Source: Streptomyces sp. JH34
GTDB lineage: Bacteria > Actinomycetota > Actinomycetes > Streptomycetales > Streptomycetaceae
Direction: 5' to 3'
Length of the DNA: 64,000 nucleotides
Assembly: GCF_029428875.1 (NCBI RefSeq)
Contig: NZ_JAJSOO010000001.1
Location: 5,766,001 to 5,830,000 of the forward strand
The notes below the pieces were generated by a model that was not told the origin of the DNA, searched no databases, and saw only the letters and a program-made list of their open reading frames with translations. Both the position numbers and the translations under genes were made by a program. Positions 8,611 to 17,475 of this stretch are shown piece by piece; the first letter of the stretch is position 1; each line of letters starts with the position of its first letter.

Positions 8611-9114
8611 TTACCCCCCGGGGCAGTCCCCGGCCTCGTGGCAGAGGTTCTCCTCCACCTTGGCGAGCAGCCGGATCAGCTCCGCGCGCTCGGCGGGCCG
8701 CAGACCGGCGAGGGTGTGGTCCTCCAGCCCCGACCAGGCGTCGCGCACCTCCGTGCGCAGTGCGCAGCTCTTCTCCGTCGCCTCGACCAGGACGGCCCGC
8801 CGGTCGTCGGGGTCGGGGCGGCGGTGCACGTGCCCGGCCTGCTCGAGGCGTTGGAGCATCTTGGTCACGGTGGACGGGTCGAGGTCCATCGCCCTGATCA
8901 GATCGGCCTGGCGCACCGCCCCGGTGTCCCAGAGGTGCATCATCAGGAACTCCTGCCCCGGGTAGAGCCCGAGCCCCTTGAGCATCCGGCCCGCCGTGAT
9001 CCTGTGCAGCCTGGCGACCCGTGAGACGGCGTGGCTGACGGGGCCGCCGAGGGCCGCGCTCGGCAGCCCGCCGGTGCAGGCGGAGTCGGCGGGGGCGTTG
9101 TCGTCGGCCTGCAT
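8611..9114 (-). CDS. MarR-family transcriptional regulator
   Basis: A 167-residue MarR winged-helix protein. The DNA-binding core is about residues 50-115, with RQADLIRAMDLDPSTVTKML as recognition region and the wing RRPDPDDRRAVLVEAT, flanked by the dimerising helices. The ATG at 9114 is selected because GAGGAG precedes it at good distance; longer in-frame starts have no such site. It is divergent from an Old Yellow Enzyme gene, with a large inverted repeat in the shared promoter. It therefore probably represses that flavoenzyme and itself and responds to an electrophile or phenolic ligand, as related MarR/OYE pairs do. The ligand is inference. Confidence 0.9.
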   Translation of the reverse strand: MQADDNAPADSACTGGLPSAALGGPVSHAVSRVARLHRITAGRMLKGLGLYPGQEFLMMHLWDTGAVRQADLIRAMDLDPSTVTKMLQRLEQAGHVHRRPDPDDRRAVLVEATEKSCALRTEVRDAWSGLEDHTLAGLRPAERAELIRLLAKVEENLCHEAGDCPGG

Positions 9115-9184
9115 CGGGGCTCCTCGGGGCGGTGTCGTGACCCGTTCCGCTGCCGGGTTCATGACGTCACCGTGAACTTTACCT

Positions 9185-9238
9185 TGGTCGGCCAAGTAAT
9201 GCGTTACAGTGACTCACGGCTGATTACTTGGCCGACCA
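9185..9238. promoter_or_regulatory. Inverted repeat operator between marR and OYE genes
   Basis: Perfect 16-base arms TGGTCGGCCAAGTAAT (9185-9200) and its complement (9223-9238) flank a 22-base centre. A smaller palindrome GTAA-TGCG-TTAC overlaps the left arm. The right arm abuts TATAAA (9239-9244), a likely -10 for the OYE gene, so binding there should block transcription. Expected binder is the adjacent MarR protein. Confidence 0.65.
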
Positions 9239-9260
9239 TATAAATGCCTCGGAGGCTTTC

Positions 9261-10331
9261 ATGACCAGCGTGTTCGATCCCGTCGACCTCTCCGGGACGC
9301 AGCTCTCCAACCGCATAGCCCTCGCACCGATGACCCGCAGCCGGGCCGGTGAAGGGGGCACGGCCACCGACCTCACCGCCGAGTACTACACCCAGCGCGC
9401 CTCGGCCGGGCTGATCATCACCGAGGGCATACAGCCCTCCGTGGTCGGCCAGGGATATCCGTCGACCCCCGGCCTGCACAGCGCCGAGCAGGTCGCCTCC
9501 TGGCGCAAGGTCACCGACTCGGTCCACGCGGCCGGCGGACGCATCTTCGCCCAGGTCATGCACGCGGGCCGGATCGGACACCCCGTCCTGCTGCCCGACG
9601 GACTGGTCCCGGTGGCACCCTCCCCGGTGGCGGCGCCCGGCCAGGTCCACACCCACGTGGGGCCGAAGGACTTCGTGGAGCCGCGCGAGCTGACCGACGC
9701 GGAGATCCGGGCGACCGTCGGCGACTTCGTCACGGCCTCCCGCAACGCGATCGAAGCCGGTTTCGACGGGGTCGAACTGCACGGTGCCAACGGCTACCTG
9801 ATCCAGCAGTTCCTGGCTCCCAACACCAACCTGCGCACCGACGGGTGGGGCGGCTCCGACCAGGCCCGCATCTGCTTCGCGGTCGAGGTGGTCAAGGCGG
9901 TCGCCGCCGAGATCGGCCCCGAGCGGACCGCCCTGCGCATCTCGCCCGGCAACCCCTACAACGGCATCGAGGAGACCGACCCGGACGCCGTCTACACCGC
10001 GCTCGTCGCCGAGCTCGAACCGCTCGGGCTGGCCTACCTGCACGTGCTGGAGCAGGCCGACACCCGGGAGCTGACGCTCGCGCTGCGCAAGCAGTTCACC
10101 GGAACCCTCGTCATCAACGTGTTCTCCGAGGGGCCGACCGGCCCCGAGCACCACACGGTGATCGACGACGGAGTGGCCGACATCATCGCCTACGGCGCCC
10201 TGTTCCTCGCCAACCCGGACCTGCCGGCCCGGCTGAAGGCCGGCGGGCCCTTCAACACCCCGGACCCGTCGACCTTCTTCGGCGGCGACGCGAAGGGCTA
10301 CACCGACTACCCGGCGCTCGACACCGTCTGA
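9261..10331 (+). CDS. Old Yellow Enzyme family NADH:flavin oxidoreductase
   Basis: A 356-residue FMN-dependent TIM-barrel ene-reductase that would reduce activated C=C bonds of unsaturated carbonyls, or nitro and nitrate-ester groups, using NAD(P)H. Family motifs in order: IALAPMTRSRA near the N-terminus, QVMHAGRIGHP, GFDGVELHGANGYLIQQFL with the substrate-binding HGAN pair, and the C-terminal phosphate site DIIAYGALFLANPDLP. The ATG at 9261 has CGGAGG upstream and is preferred over an earlier in-frame ATG lying in the operator. Control by the divergent MarR protein is likely. It probably detoxifies reactive electrophiles; the physiological substrate is unknown. Confidence 0.92.
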   Translation: MTSVFDPVDLSGTQLSNRIALAPMTRSRAGEGGTATDLTAEYYTQRASAGLIITEGIQPSVVGQGYPSTPGLHSAEQVASWRKVTDSVHAAGGRIFAQVMHAGRIGHPVLLPDGLVPVAPSPVAAPGQVHTHVGPKDFVEPRELTDAEIRATVGDFVTASRNAIEAGFDGVELHGANGYLIQQFLAPNTNLRTDGWGGSDQARICFAVEVVKAVAAEIGPERTALRISPGNPYNGIEETDPDAVYTALVAELEPLGLAYLHVLEQADTRELTLALRKQFTGTLVINVFSEGPTGPEHHTVIDDGVADIIAYGALFLANPDLPARLKAGGPFNTPDPSTFFGGDAKGYTDYPALDTV

Positions 10332-10359
10332 CCCCGGGGTGGTGCGCCACCCCTGTCCC

Positions 10360-10398
10360 GTACGCCGCCGTCCCGCACGACCCGTGACGGTGGCGTAC
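10360..10398 (+). terminator. Terminator after the OYE gene
   Basis: Arms GTACGCCGCCGTC (10360-10372) and GACGGTGGCGTAC (10386-10398) form a 13-base stem with a single G-U pair, 28 bases after the stop. No T-run follows. It separates the OYE unit from the acetyltransferase gene. Confidence 0.6.
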
Positions 10399-10441
10399 GG
10401 GCTCACGGTCTCCGCCACGGCCCCCGTGGCAGACTGCCGCC

Positions 10442-11062
10442 GTGACCAACGACGAAGCGGCTCAGCGCATACGCATCAGGCCGGGCGGTCCGGCCGACGC
10501 ACCGGCCATCCTGGACATGCTCGACTCCGCGGTCGCCTGGATGAACGCCCGCGGCAACACCCAGCAGTGGGGCACCGTCCCGTACTCGCAGACCTCCGGC
10601 GGCGTCGAGCGTGTCGAGCGGTACACCACGCGGAACACCCCGTACGTCGCCGAGCTGGACGGCACACCCGCCGGAGCGCTGGTGCTCGACACCGGCCCCA
10701 GCCCGCAGATGCCGATCGCCCCGGCCGGGGAACCGGAGCGCTACGTGCGCCTGCTGGTGTCCGACCGGAAGCACGCCGGTCTGGGTATCGGGGCCGCGCT
10801 GCTGGCCCACGCCGCCGAGGAGACCCGGCAGGCGGGCGTGGACCTGCTGAGGGTCGACTGCTGGGCGGGCGGCGGAGGCGAACTGGTCGCCTACTACGAG
10901 CGCAACGGCTTCGTCCCCACGGACCCGTTCCTGTCCGGGACCTGGCCGGGACAGGTGCTCGCCCGCCGCCTGGGCCGAGCCCCGGCCGTGTCGTCCCCGT
11001 ACGGACCGCGGCGCCCCGGCTCTACGCGGATTCCCGGCGCACCAGCTCCGTGGGGAGTATGA
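10442..11062 (+). CDS. GNAT-family N-acetyltransferase
   Basis: A 206-residue acetyltransferase with a GNAT domain at about 8-175. The acetyl-CoA binding region reads RLLVSDRKHAGLGIGAALL, followed by AGVDLLRVDCWAGGGGELVAYY and a C-terminal YERNGFVPTDPF, the usual last beta strands. The acceptor cannot be predicted. The GTG start follows a short leader without a strong ribosome binding site. The Pro/Arg-rich C-terminal tail overlaps the 3' end of the convergent LacI gene by 41 bases, so the last 15 or so residues may be a recent extension. It stands alone between two convergent or unrelated units. Confidence 0.82.
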   Translation: MTNDEAAQRIRIRPGGPADAPAILDMLDSAVAWMNARGNTQQWGTVPYSQTSGGVERVERYTTRNTPYVAELDGTPAGALVLDTGPSPQMPIAPAGEPERYVRLLVSDRKHAGLGIGAALLAHAAEETRQAGVDLLRVDCWAGGGGELVAYYERNGFVPTDPFLSGTWPGQVLARRLGRAPAVSSPYGPRRPGSTRIPGAPAPWGV

Positions 11063-12056
11063 CCGCGGCCGGGTCCTCCCCGCCGATCTGCGCCAGCAGC
11101 ACCCGCACCATCTCCGCGCTGATCCGGTCCCACGGCTGGCGGACCGTCGTCAGCTCCGGGCGGGCCGCGAGTGCCGCGGGGGAGTCGTCGAAACCGCCCA
11201 CCGCGATGTCCTGCGGTACCCGCCGGCCCGCCCGCTCCAGCGTGCTCAGTACTCCCTGCGCCATCAGGTCGGACGCGACGAACACCGCGTCCACGTCGGG
11301 CGCCCGTTCCAGCAGCAGCGCCGCCGCGGCCTCACCGCCCGCCCGGCTGTAGTCGCCCGGCACGACCAGGCTCTCGTCGGCCGGCAGCCCGCACTCGGCG
11401 AGCGTCTCGCGGTACCCGGCGAGCCGGTCCACGCCGCCCGGGGTGTCCAGCGGCCCCGTGACCGTGGCGATCCGGCGGCGCCCCGACTGGTGCAGGAAGC
11501 GGACCATGTCCCGGGCGCCGTTGCGGTCGTCCGCCGCGACGTAGCTGACCCGCGACCCCTGCCCGAGCGGCTTCCCGCAGGCCACCAGGGGTACTCCCGC
11601 CTCGTGCAGCTGCGCGGCCACCGGGTCGCCGGAGTGGCTGGAGACCAGCAGTACCCCGTCCACGTGCCCGGCGATGTACCGCATGTTGCGGCGGCGTTCG
11701 GCCTCGGTGCCCGCGATCATCAGCAGCAAGGGGACGTCGTGCGCGGCGAGCGCGGCGGTGCAGCCGCGCAGCAGCACGTTGAAGTTCGGGTCCTCGAAGA
11801 AGCGTTCCTGGGGTTCCGTCAGCAGGAACGCCACCGAGTCGGAGCGTCCGGTGATCAGCGACCGGGCGTGCCGGTTCACGGTGTAGCCGGTCCGGCGGAT
11901 GGCGGACTGAACCGCTTCGAGCGCCGCCGGGCTGACGTTGTGACCGCCGTTGAGCACCCGCGAGACCGTGCCCCGGGAGACCCCGGCCTCCCGGGCGACG
12001 TCGTGGATCGTCGGCGGCCTGCGGCGTCCGGCGCCGTTGTGTTCTGTGCGGCTCAT
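11022..12056 (-). CDS. LacI-family regulator of the galactan locus
   Basis: A 344-residue LacI/GalR regulator. The N-terminal helix-turn-helix is clear (residues about 14-38, VAREAGVSRGTVSRVLNG) and is followed by the hinge and a periplasmic-binding-protein-like sugar domain to the C-terminus (VDGVLLVSSHSGDP, DIAVGGFDDSPAA). It lies 42 bases downstream of the second permease, so it is the last gene of the binding-protein/permease operon. Its likely operator is the palindrome at 15247-15262 in front of that operon and the divergent beta-galactosidase. Galactose or a galacto-oligosaccharide is the expected inducer. Confidence 0.9.
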   Translation of the reverse strand: MSRTEHNGAGRRRPPTIHDVAREAGVSRGTVSRVLNGGHNVSPAALEAVQSAIRRTGYTVNRHARSLITGRSDSVAFLLTEPQERFFEDPNFNVLLRGCTAALAAHDVPLLLMIAGTEAERRRNMRYIAGHVDGVLLVSSHSGDPVAAQLHEAGVPLVACGKPLGQGSRVSYVAADDRNGARDMVRFLHQSGRRRIATVTGPLDTPGGVDRLAGYRETLAECGLPADESLVVPGDYSRAGGEAAAALLLERAPDVDAVFVASDLMAQGVLSTLERAGRRVPQDIAVGGFDDSPAALAARPELTTVRQPWDRISAEMVRVLLAQIGGEDPAAVILPTELVRRESA

Positions 12057-12098
12057 GGTGCTCGATCTTTCATGAAGGGGTGCCCTGTTGAGGAGCTG

Positions 12099-12959
12099 TC
12101 AGGACTTTACGGCGCCGGAGAGCAGGTCGAGGCTCCAGAACCGCTGGATCACGAGGAACAGGGCGATCAGCGGGAGGATCGCCAGGAGTGCGCCCGTGAT
12201 CACCAGCGTGTAGAGCGCCGGGGTGTTCGAGCCCTGCTGGAGCAGCGTGTAGAGCCCCAGGGTGACCGGGAACTTCTCGTCGTCGCCGAGCATGATGTAG
12301 GGCAGGAGGAAGTTGTTCCATACCGCCACGAACTGGAACAGGAACACCGTGACCAGCCCCGGCAGCATCATCGGCAGGGCGATGGTCCGGAAGATCCGCC
12401 ACTCGCCGCCGCCGTCCATCCGCCCGGCCTCGATCACATCGGCCGGCACGGCGGCCGCCGCGTAGATCCGGGCGAGGTACACGCCGTACGGGGAGAGGAT
12501 CAGCGGCAGCAGCACCGACAGGTAGGAGTCGGTCATGTCCGCCTCGGCCATCAGCAGGTACTGCGGCACGGCCAGGATCACCGGAGGCATCAGCACCCCG
12601 GCGAGCAGGATGTTGAAGACGGTCTCCCTGCCGCGGAAGCGGTACACGGCCAGCGCGTACCCGGAGACCGCGGACACCGCGGTGGAGAGCAGGGCGCCCA
12701 CCCCGGCGTAGAAGGCCGAGTTGGCCATCCACCTCCAGTACACCCCGTCGCGGTACTCCGTCAGATCGGCGACGTTGTCCGTGAAGCCGGAACCGGGCAG
12801 GAAGGTGAAGGTGGAGAACAGCTCGCTGCCGGACTTCGTCGAGGCGACCAGGACCCAGACGACGGGCAGCAGGCAGTACAGCGCGCCGAGGAGCAGCGCG
12901 GCGGTCGGCACGAGCGGGAGGCCTCGCCGGCCGGGGGTGGCGAGGGACGGGGTGCTCAT
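12099..12959 (-). CDS. Sugar ABC transporter permease (MalG-like)
   Basis: A 286-residue inner permease with six predicted membrane segments. The cytoplasmic EAA loop is present as EAGRMDGGGEWRIFRTIALP (about 184-203), where it docks the ATPase. Its ATG shares four bases (ATGA) with the stop of the partner permease, so the two are made together. No ATPase gene is in the operon; Streptomyces sugar importers of this class usually share the multitask ATPase MsiK encoded elsewhere. With the binding protein and secreted galactanase nearby, the predicted cargo is galacto-oligosaccharides. Confidence 0.93.
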   Translation of the reverse strand: MSTPSLATPGRRGLPLVPTAALLLGALYCLLPVVWVLVASTKSGSELFSTFTFLPGSGFTDNVADLTEYRDGVYWRWMANSAFYAGVGALLSTAVSAVSGYALAVYRFRGRETVFNILLAGVLMPPVILAVPQYLLMAEADMTDSYLSVLLPLILSPYGVYLARIYAAAAVPADVIEAGRMDGGGEWRIFRTIALPMMLPGLVTVFLFQFVAVWNNFLLPYIMLGDDEKFPVTLGLYTLLQQGSNTPALYTLVITGALLAILPLIALFLVIQRFWSLDLLSGAVKS

Positions 12960-13882
12960 CGGGAGTCTCCCTGCTTCGTACGGGAGTTGGCCGCCTTGAG
13001 GAAGCCGAACGACAGGGCGAGGGTGGCCACGGCGATGACGACCGCCTGGGCGGCGGCCGCATGGATGTCGTTGTTGACGAAGGCGTCCTGGTAGACCTTC
13101 ATCAGCGGACTCCAGGTGGTGGAGAGCGAGTTGGTCAGCGGCTTCAGCGTGGTGGGCTCACTGAAGACCTGGAGCGTCGCGATGATCGAGAAGAAGAAGG
13201 TCAGGATCAGGGACGGCGCCACCATCGGGATCTTGATGCGCAGCGCGATCTGCAGCTGCGAGCAGCCGTCGATCCGCGCGGCCTCGAAGACCTCGACGGG
13301 GATGGCCCGCAGCGAGGTGTAGATCACGATCATGTTGAAGCCGGTACCGCCCCACACGGCGATGTTGGCGAGCGAGAGGTACAGCGGCCCGCCGTCCAGC
13401 AGATCGGGCTGCGGGAGCCCCATGGCGTCGAGCAGGTACAGGAACGGGCTCACGTCCGGCAGGTACAGGAAGCCCCACATCAGCGCCGCGATGACGCCCG
13501 GGATCCCGTACGGCAGGAAGATCGCCAGCCTGCTGAAGCCGCGCGCCCGGAGCCCGTCGGTGTCGAGCAGCAGGGCGAAGAGCAGGGCGAGGCCGAGCAT
13601 CACCGGGACGACGATCGCGCCGTAGCCGAGGATGCGCAGCGCTCCGTCCAGCAGCTCCGGGTCGGAGAGCGCGTCGGTGTAGTTGGACAGGCCGGCCCAG
13701 ACCTCGTCCCGTGCGCCCTTGCCGAGGCCGAGTCCCCTGACCTCGGTCCTGCGGAAGCTGAGGTGGACCGCGTAGCCGATGGGCAGGGCGAAGAAGAGCA
13801 GGAACAGGAGGGTGGCGGGGACCAGGAAGGCGTACGGGGCGCTCTTGACCCCGTACGCCTTCCGGCGCGGTGTGCGTGTCAC
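12956..13882 (-). CDS. Sugar ABC transporter permease (MalF-like)
   Basis: A 308-residue permease with a short cytoplasmic N-terminus and six membrane segments. The EAA loop reads EAARIDGCSQLQIALRIKIP and is well conserved. The GTG at 13882 is the true start: it overlaps the binding-protein stop as GTGA, and the longer open frame upstream only runs antisense to reading of that gene. It pairs with the downstream MalG-like permease to form the membrane channel of the galactan-oligosaccharide importer. Confidence 0.92.
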   Translation of the reverse strand: MTRTPRRKAYGVKSAPYAFLVPATLLFLLFFALPIGYAVHLSFRRTEVRGLGLGKGARDEVWAGLSNYTDALSDPELLDGALRILGYGAIVVPVMLGLALLFALLLDTDGLRARGFSRLAIFLPYGIPGVIAALMWGFLYLPDVSPFLYLLDAMGLPQPDLLDGGPLYLSLANIAVWGGTGFNMIVIYTSLRAIPVEVFEAARIDGCSQLQIALRIKIPMVAPSLILTFFFSIIATLQVFSEPTTLKPLTNSLSTTWSPLMKVYQDAFVNNDIHAAAAQAVVIAVATLALSFGFLKAANSRTKQGDSR

Positions 13883-15192
13883 TCCGAGACCCCGAAGCCC
13901 TGCTTCTCCAGGTCCGCGACGGTGGCGTCCTGCATGGCGGTCAGCGCGGGGCCGAAGTCCGACCTGTTCTTGGCGGCCGCGGCGAAGTTGTCCTTGAAGG
14001 CGCTGTACGCGACGTTGACGTTCGGTCCCCAGGCCGCGGGGGCGGTGCCCTGGGCGATCTCGGCGGCCTCGGTGTAGAAGGCGGGCTGGTTGGAGAAGTA
14101 GTCCGGAGCCTTCGACAGGGCGCCACCGGTCTGGGCTGCCGTGGCCGCGGGGTAGATGCCGCCCTCCTTCACCAGCGCGGCGAGTGCCGTCGGGTCCGTG
14201 TTCAGCCACTTCGCGAAGGTGGCGGCGGCCTTCTTGTTCTTGGAGTCGTTGGTGACGGCGGTGGAGGAGCCGCCCCAGCTGCCGGTGACGTTCTCACCGG
14301 CGGTCCACTGGGGGAGCGGGGCCATCGCCCACTTGCCCTTCGTCTCGGGCGCCGCGGTGGTCAGGGTGCCCGGCGCCCAGACGGCGCTGACCCAGGCGAC
14401 CTGCTTGCCGGTGTTGAGCGCCTTGTTCCAGGCCGGGGTGTACATCGGCTGGTTGTCGATGGCCCCCTCCTTGACGAGGCCGCCCCAGAAGTCCGCGACC
14501 TTCTGCGTGGCCGGGTCGTCGATCGCGACCTTCCACTTGTCGCCGCCCGTGGTCCACCACTTCGCGCCCGCCTGCTGGGCGAGACCGGCGAAGAGGCCCG
14601 AGTCGTTGGAGGAGAAGGTGGTGAGGTCCTTGTCCGGCGCCTTCTTCTTCAGCGCGCGGGCGGTCTCGGCGAACTCGTCCCAGGTGGTCGGCACGGTCAG
14701 GCCGTACTGCTCGAACAGGTCCTGGCGGTAGTAGAACATCAGCGGGCCGGAGTCCTGCGGAAGGGCGTACAGGGCGTCCGAGCCGAGGGTGGCCTGCTGC
14801 CAGATCCCGTCGGCGAACTCGCCCTTCGCGTCGCCCGCCTCATCGGATATGTCCGCGAGGACGTCGTTGGAGACCAGGGTGGGGAGTGCCTGGTACTCCG
14901 CCTGGACCAGGTCGGGGGCCTTGTGGGCCTTGGCCGCCGTGATGATCTTGGTGACCAGGTCGTCACCCGAGGCCTGCTTCTTCACCGTGACGGTGATGCC
15001 GGCCTCCTTGCCGGGGCCCTTGTTCCAGATGTCGGCGACCTTGTCCAGGCCGGGGGCCCAAGCCCAGTACGTCAGCGAGGCGGGCCCGGAAGCGGCCGGT
15101 TCGTCGCCGCCGTCGTCCGAGCCGCACCCCGAGAGCAGGGCGGTTGCGGCGAGAGCTGCGGCGGTGGACACCGCGACAATGCGGTATTTCAT
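13879..15192 (-). CDS. Sugar-binding lipoprotein of the ABC transporter
   Basis: A 437-residue extracellular solute-binding protein of the carbohydrate family. It begins with a lipoprotein signal peptide ending in the lipobox LLSGC, Cys23 being the lipidated residue, followed by a Gly/Asp-rich spacer. The mature part shows SLTYWAWAPGLDKVADIWN and the later WGGSSTAVTNDSKNKKAA typical of these proteins. ATG 15192 is chosen because GGGGAGAAACC precedes it and the signal peptide starts there. First gene of the operon with the two permeases and LacI. It should capture galacto-oligosaccharides released by the secreted GH53 enzyme. Confidence 0.93.
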   Translation of the reverse strand: MKYRIVAVSTAAALAATALLSGCGSDDGGDEPAASGPASLTYWAWAPGLDKVADIWNKGPGKEAGITVTVKKQASGDDLVTKIITAAKAHKAPDLVQAEYQALPTLVSNDVLADISDEAGDAKGEFADGIWQQATLGSDALYALPQDSGPLMFYYRQDLFEQYGLTVPTTWDEFAETARALKKKAPDKDLTTFSSNDSGLFAGLAQQAGAKWWTTGGDKWKVAIDDPATQKVADFWGGLVKEGAIDNQPMYTPAWNKALNTGKQVAWVSAVWAPGTLTTAAPETKGKWAMAPLPQWTAGENVTGSWGGSSTAVTNDSKNKKAAATFAKWLNTDPTALAALVKEGGIYPAATAAQTGGALSKAPDYFSNQPAFYTEAAEIAQGTAPAAWGPNVNVAYSAFKDNFAAAAKNRSDFGPALTAMQDATVADLEKQGFGVSE

Positions 15193-15246
15193 GGTTTCTC
15201 CCCTGACGAGACGAACAGACGCATCGGCGGACTGGCCGGAACTGCG

Positions 15247-15289
15247 CTGTGAGCGTTCACAGTAGAGAAACGAAACCGACACTTGTCAA
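15247..15289 (-). promoter_or_regulatory. Promoter and LacI-type operator of the galactan importer
   Basis: On the minus strand TTGACA (15289-15284) is followed, after 17 bases, by TCTACT (15266-15261), a plausible -35/-10 pair. The palindrome CTGTGA-GCGT-TCACAG at 15247-15262 overlaps the -10 and expected start point, an ideal place for a repressor. The same DNA lies just upstream of the divergent GH42 gene, for which a weaker plus-strand pair TTGTCA/GTTATG (15283-15311) can be drawn, so one site could control both directions. Confidence 0.6.
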
Positions 15290-15380
15290 TGGTTGTTGCT
15301 GTGCGGTTATGTTGGCCCTGCGCCGCCGAGAGTGTGTGTGCACGTTCCCAGAAGTTGACCCGAAGAGCCAGGAGTCGTCC

Positions 15381-17426
15381 ATGCCGCACTCAGAATCCGC
15401 GCCCTACCCGGTCGGCCTGCACAAACTGGCCTTCGGCGGCGACTACAACCCCGAGCAGTGGCCCGAAGAGGTCTGGCACGAGGACGTACGCCTGATGCGG
15501 GAGGCGGGCGTGACCATGGTCAGCGTCGGGATCTTCTCCTGGGCGCTGCTGGAACCCGAGCCGGGCACCTACGACTTCGGCTGGCTCGACCGCCTCCTGG
15601 ACCTGCTGCACGTCAACGGCATCCGCGCCGACCTCGGCACCCCCACCGTCGCCCCGCCCGCCTGGTTCTACCGCGCCCACCCCGAGGCCCTGCCCGTCAG
15701 CCGGGACGGCGTCCGCTACGCCTTCGGGTCGCGCGGAGCCATCTGCCACAGCTCCGCCCCCTACCGCGCGGCGGCCGCGAACATCACCGAACAGCTCGCC
15801 CGCCGTTACGCGAGCCACCCCGCGCTCGCCATGTGGCACGTCCACAACGAGTACGGCGTCCCGGTCAGCGCCTGCTACTGCGACAGCTGCGGCGCGCACT
15901 TCCGCCGCTGGCTCCTCGCCCGGCACGGCTCGGCCGACGCGGTCAACGAGGCCTGGGGAACCGCCTTCTGGGGCCAGCGCTACCGGACCCTCGACGACAT
16001 CGACCCGCCCCGCGCCACCCCGACGGTGGGCAACCCGGCCCAGCAGCTGGACTACGCCCGCTTCGCCGACGCCACGATGCGGGAGAACTTCACCGCGGAA
16101 CGCGACATCCTGCACCGGCTCGCCCCCGGCATCCCGGTCACCACCAACTTCATGACCGCGCTCAGCCAGTGCGAGTCCGTCGACTACTGGGCCTGGGGCC
16201 GCGAGGTCGACATCGTCTCCAACGACCACTACCTGATCACCGACGGCCGCCGCACCCACGTCAACCTCGCCATGGCCGCCGACCTCACCCGCTCCGTGGC
16301 GGGCGGTGCTCCCTGGCTGCTGCTGGAGCACTCCACCAGCGGCGTCAACTGGCAGCCCCGCAACCCCGCGAAGCGTCCCGGCGAGATGGCCCGCAACAGC
16401 CTCGCCCACGTCGCCCGCGGATCGGAGGGCGCGATGTTCTTCCAGTGGCGGCAGTCCAGGCGCGGCGCCGAGAAGTTCCACTCCGCGATGGTCCCGCACG
16501 CCGGCACCGACTCACGGATCTGGCGCGAGGTCAGCGCGCTCGGCGCCGGACTCGGCCTCCTGGAGGGCATCCGGGGCACCCGGACCGTCGCCGACGTGGC
16601 GATGCTCTGGGACTGGCAGTCCTGGTGGGCGCAGAGCCTGGAGTGGCGTCCCAGCGAGCAGCACGACGCCCGCGAGCGCGCCGACACCTTCTACGCCTCG
16701 CTCTTCGACCGCCACCTCACCGTCGACTTCGCCCACCCGGACGCCGACCTCAGCGCCTACCCCCTGGTCGTCGTCCCGGCCCTCTACCTGGCCACCGAGG
16801 AGACCGGCCGCAACCTGCGCCGCTACGTCGAGGGGGGTGGCACCCTCGTCGTCTCCTACTTCTCCGGCATCGTCGACACCGACGACGCCGTGCACCCCGG
16901 GGCCTATCCGGGCCCGCTCCGGGACGTACTCGGCCTGAACGTCGAGGAGTTCGCACCGCTCGACGAGGGCGGCACCGTCCGCCTGATCACCCCCGAAGGT
17001 GCGCCCGAGGGCCCGGAGCTGACCGGCGACCTCTGGTCGGACGTGGTGATCCCGCGCGGCGCCGAGACACTCTGGTCGTACGCCGACGGGATCCCGGCAG
17101 GCCGGCCCGCCGTCACCCGCAACAGGCTCGGCGAGGGCACCGCCTGGTACATCTCCACCCGGCTCTCCGGCGCCGACCTGGACGCCGTCCTGGACCGTGC
17201 CGCCGCCGACGCCCGCATCGAGCCCCGCACGAGCCTGCCCCACGACGTCGAGGTCGTGCGCCGGGTCGGCGACACCGGCAGCTACCTCTTCGTGATCAAC
17301 CACACCGAGGCCGAGGCGGTGGTGGCGCTCGACGCCCCCGGCACCGAACTCCTCACCGGCGAGCCGGCCGTGGACAAGCTCGCCGTTCCGGCGGGCGCGG
17401 TCCGTGTCGTACGGCTCGACGGCTGA
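15381..17426 (+). CDS. Beta-galactosidase, GH42
   Basis: A 681-residue cytoplasmic GH42 beta-galactosidase (no signal peptide). The N-terminal TIM barrel begins GGDYNPEQWPEEVW, a GH42 signature. The acid/base is Glu157 in VHNEYGVPVS and the nucleophile is Glu316 in LLLEHSTSGVNW. Cysteines in ACYCDSCGAHF match the zinc site of the family. A trimerisation domain (about 390-600) and a small C-terminal beta domain follow. ATG 15381 has CCAGGAG upstream; a longer frame upstream runs through the operator. It would split imported beta-1,4-galacto-oligosaccharides to galactose, and is followed by the secreted galactanase in the same operon. Confidence 0.95.
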   Translation: MPHSESAPYPVGLHKLAFGGDYNPEQWPEEVWHEDVRLMREAGVTMVSVGIFSWALLEPEPGTYDFGWLDRLLDLLHVNGIRADLGTPTVAPPAWFYRAHPEALPVSRDGVRYAFGSRGAICHSSAPYRAAAANITEQLARRYASHPALAMWHVHNEYGVPVSACYCDSCGAHFRRWLLARHGSADAVNEAWGTAFWGQRYRTLDDIDPPRATPTVGNPAQQLDYARFADATMRENFTAERDILHRLAPGIPVTTNFMTALSQCESVDYWAWGREVDIVSNDHYLITDGRRTHVNLAMAADLTRSVAGGAPWLLLEHSTSGVNWQPRNPAKRPGEMARNSLAHVARGSEGAMFFQWRQSRRGAEKFHSAMVPHAGTDSRIWREVSALGAGLGLLEGIRGTRTVADVAMLWDWQSWWAQSLEWRPSEQHDARERADTFYASLFDRHLTVDFAHPDADLSAYPLVVVPALYLATEETGRNLRRYVEGGGTLVVSYFSGIVDTDDAVHPGAYPGPLRDVLGLNVEEFAPLDEGGTVRLITPEGAPEGPELTGDLWSDVVIPRGAETLWSYADGIPAGRPAVTRNRLGEGTAWYISTRLSGADLDAVLDRAAADARIEPRTSLPHDVEVVRRVGDTGSYLFVINHTEAEAVVALDAPGTELLTGEPAVDKLAVPAGAVRVVRLDG

Positions 17427-17475
17427 GGCGCACACCCACAGGGAATCCCGCACAACTGTCGAAGGGACATCGACG

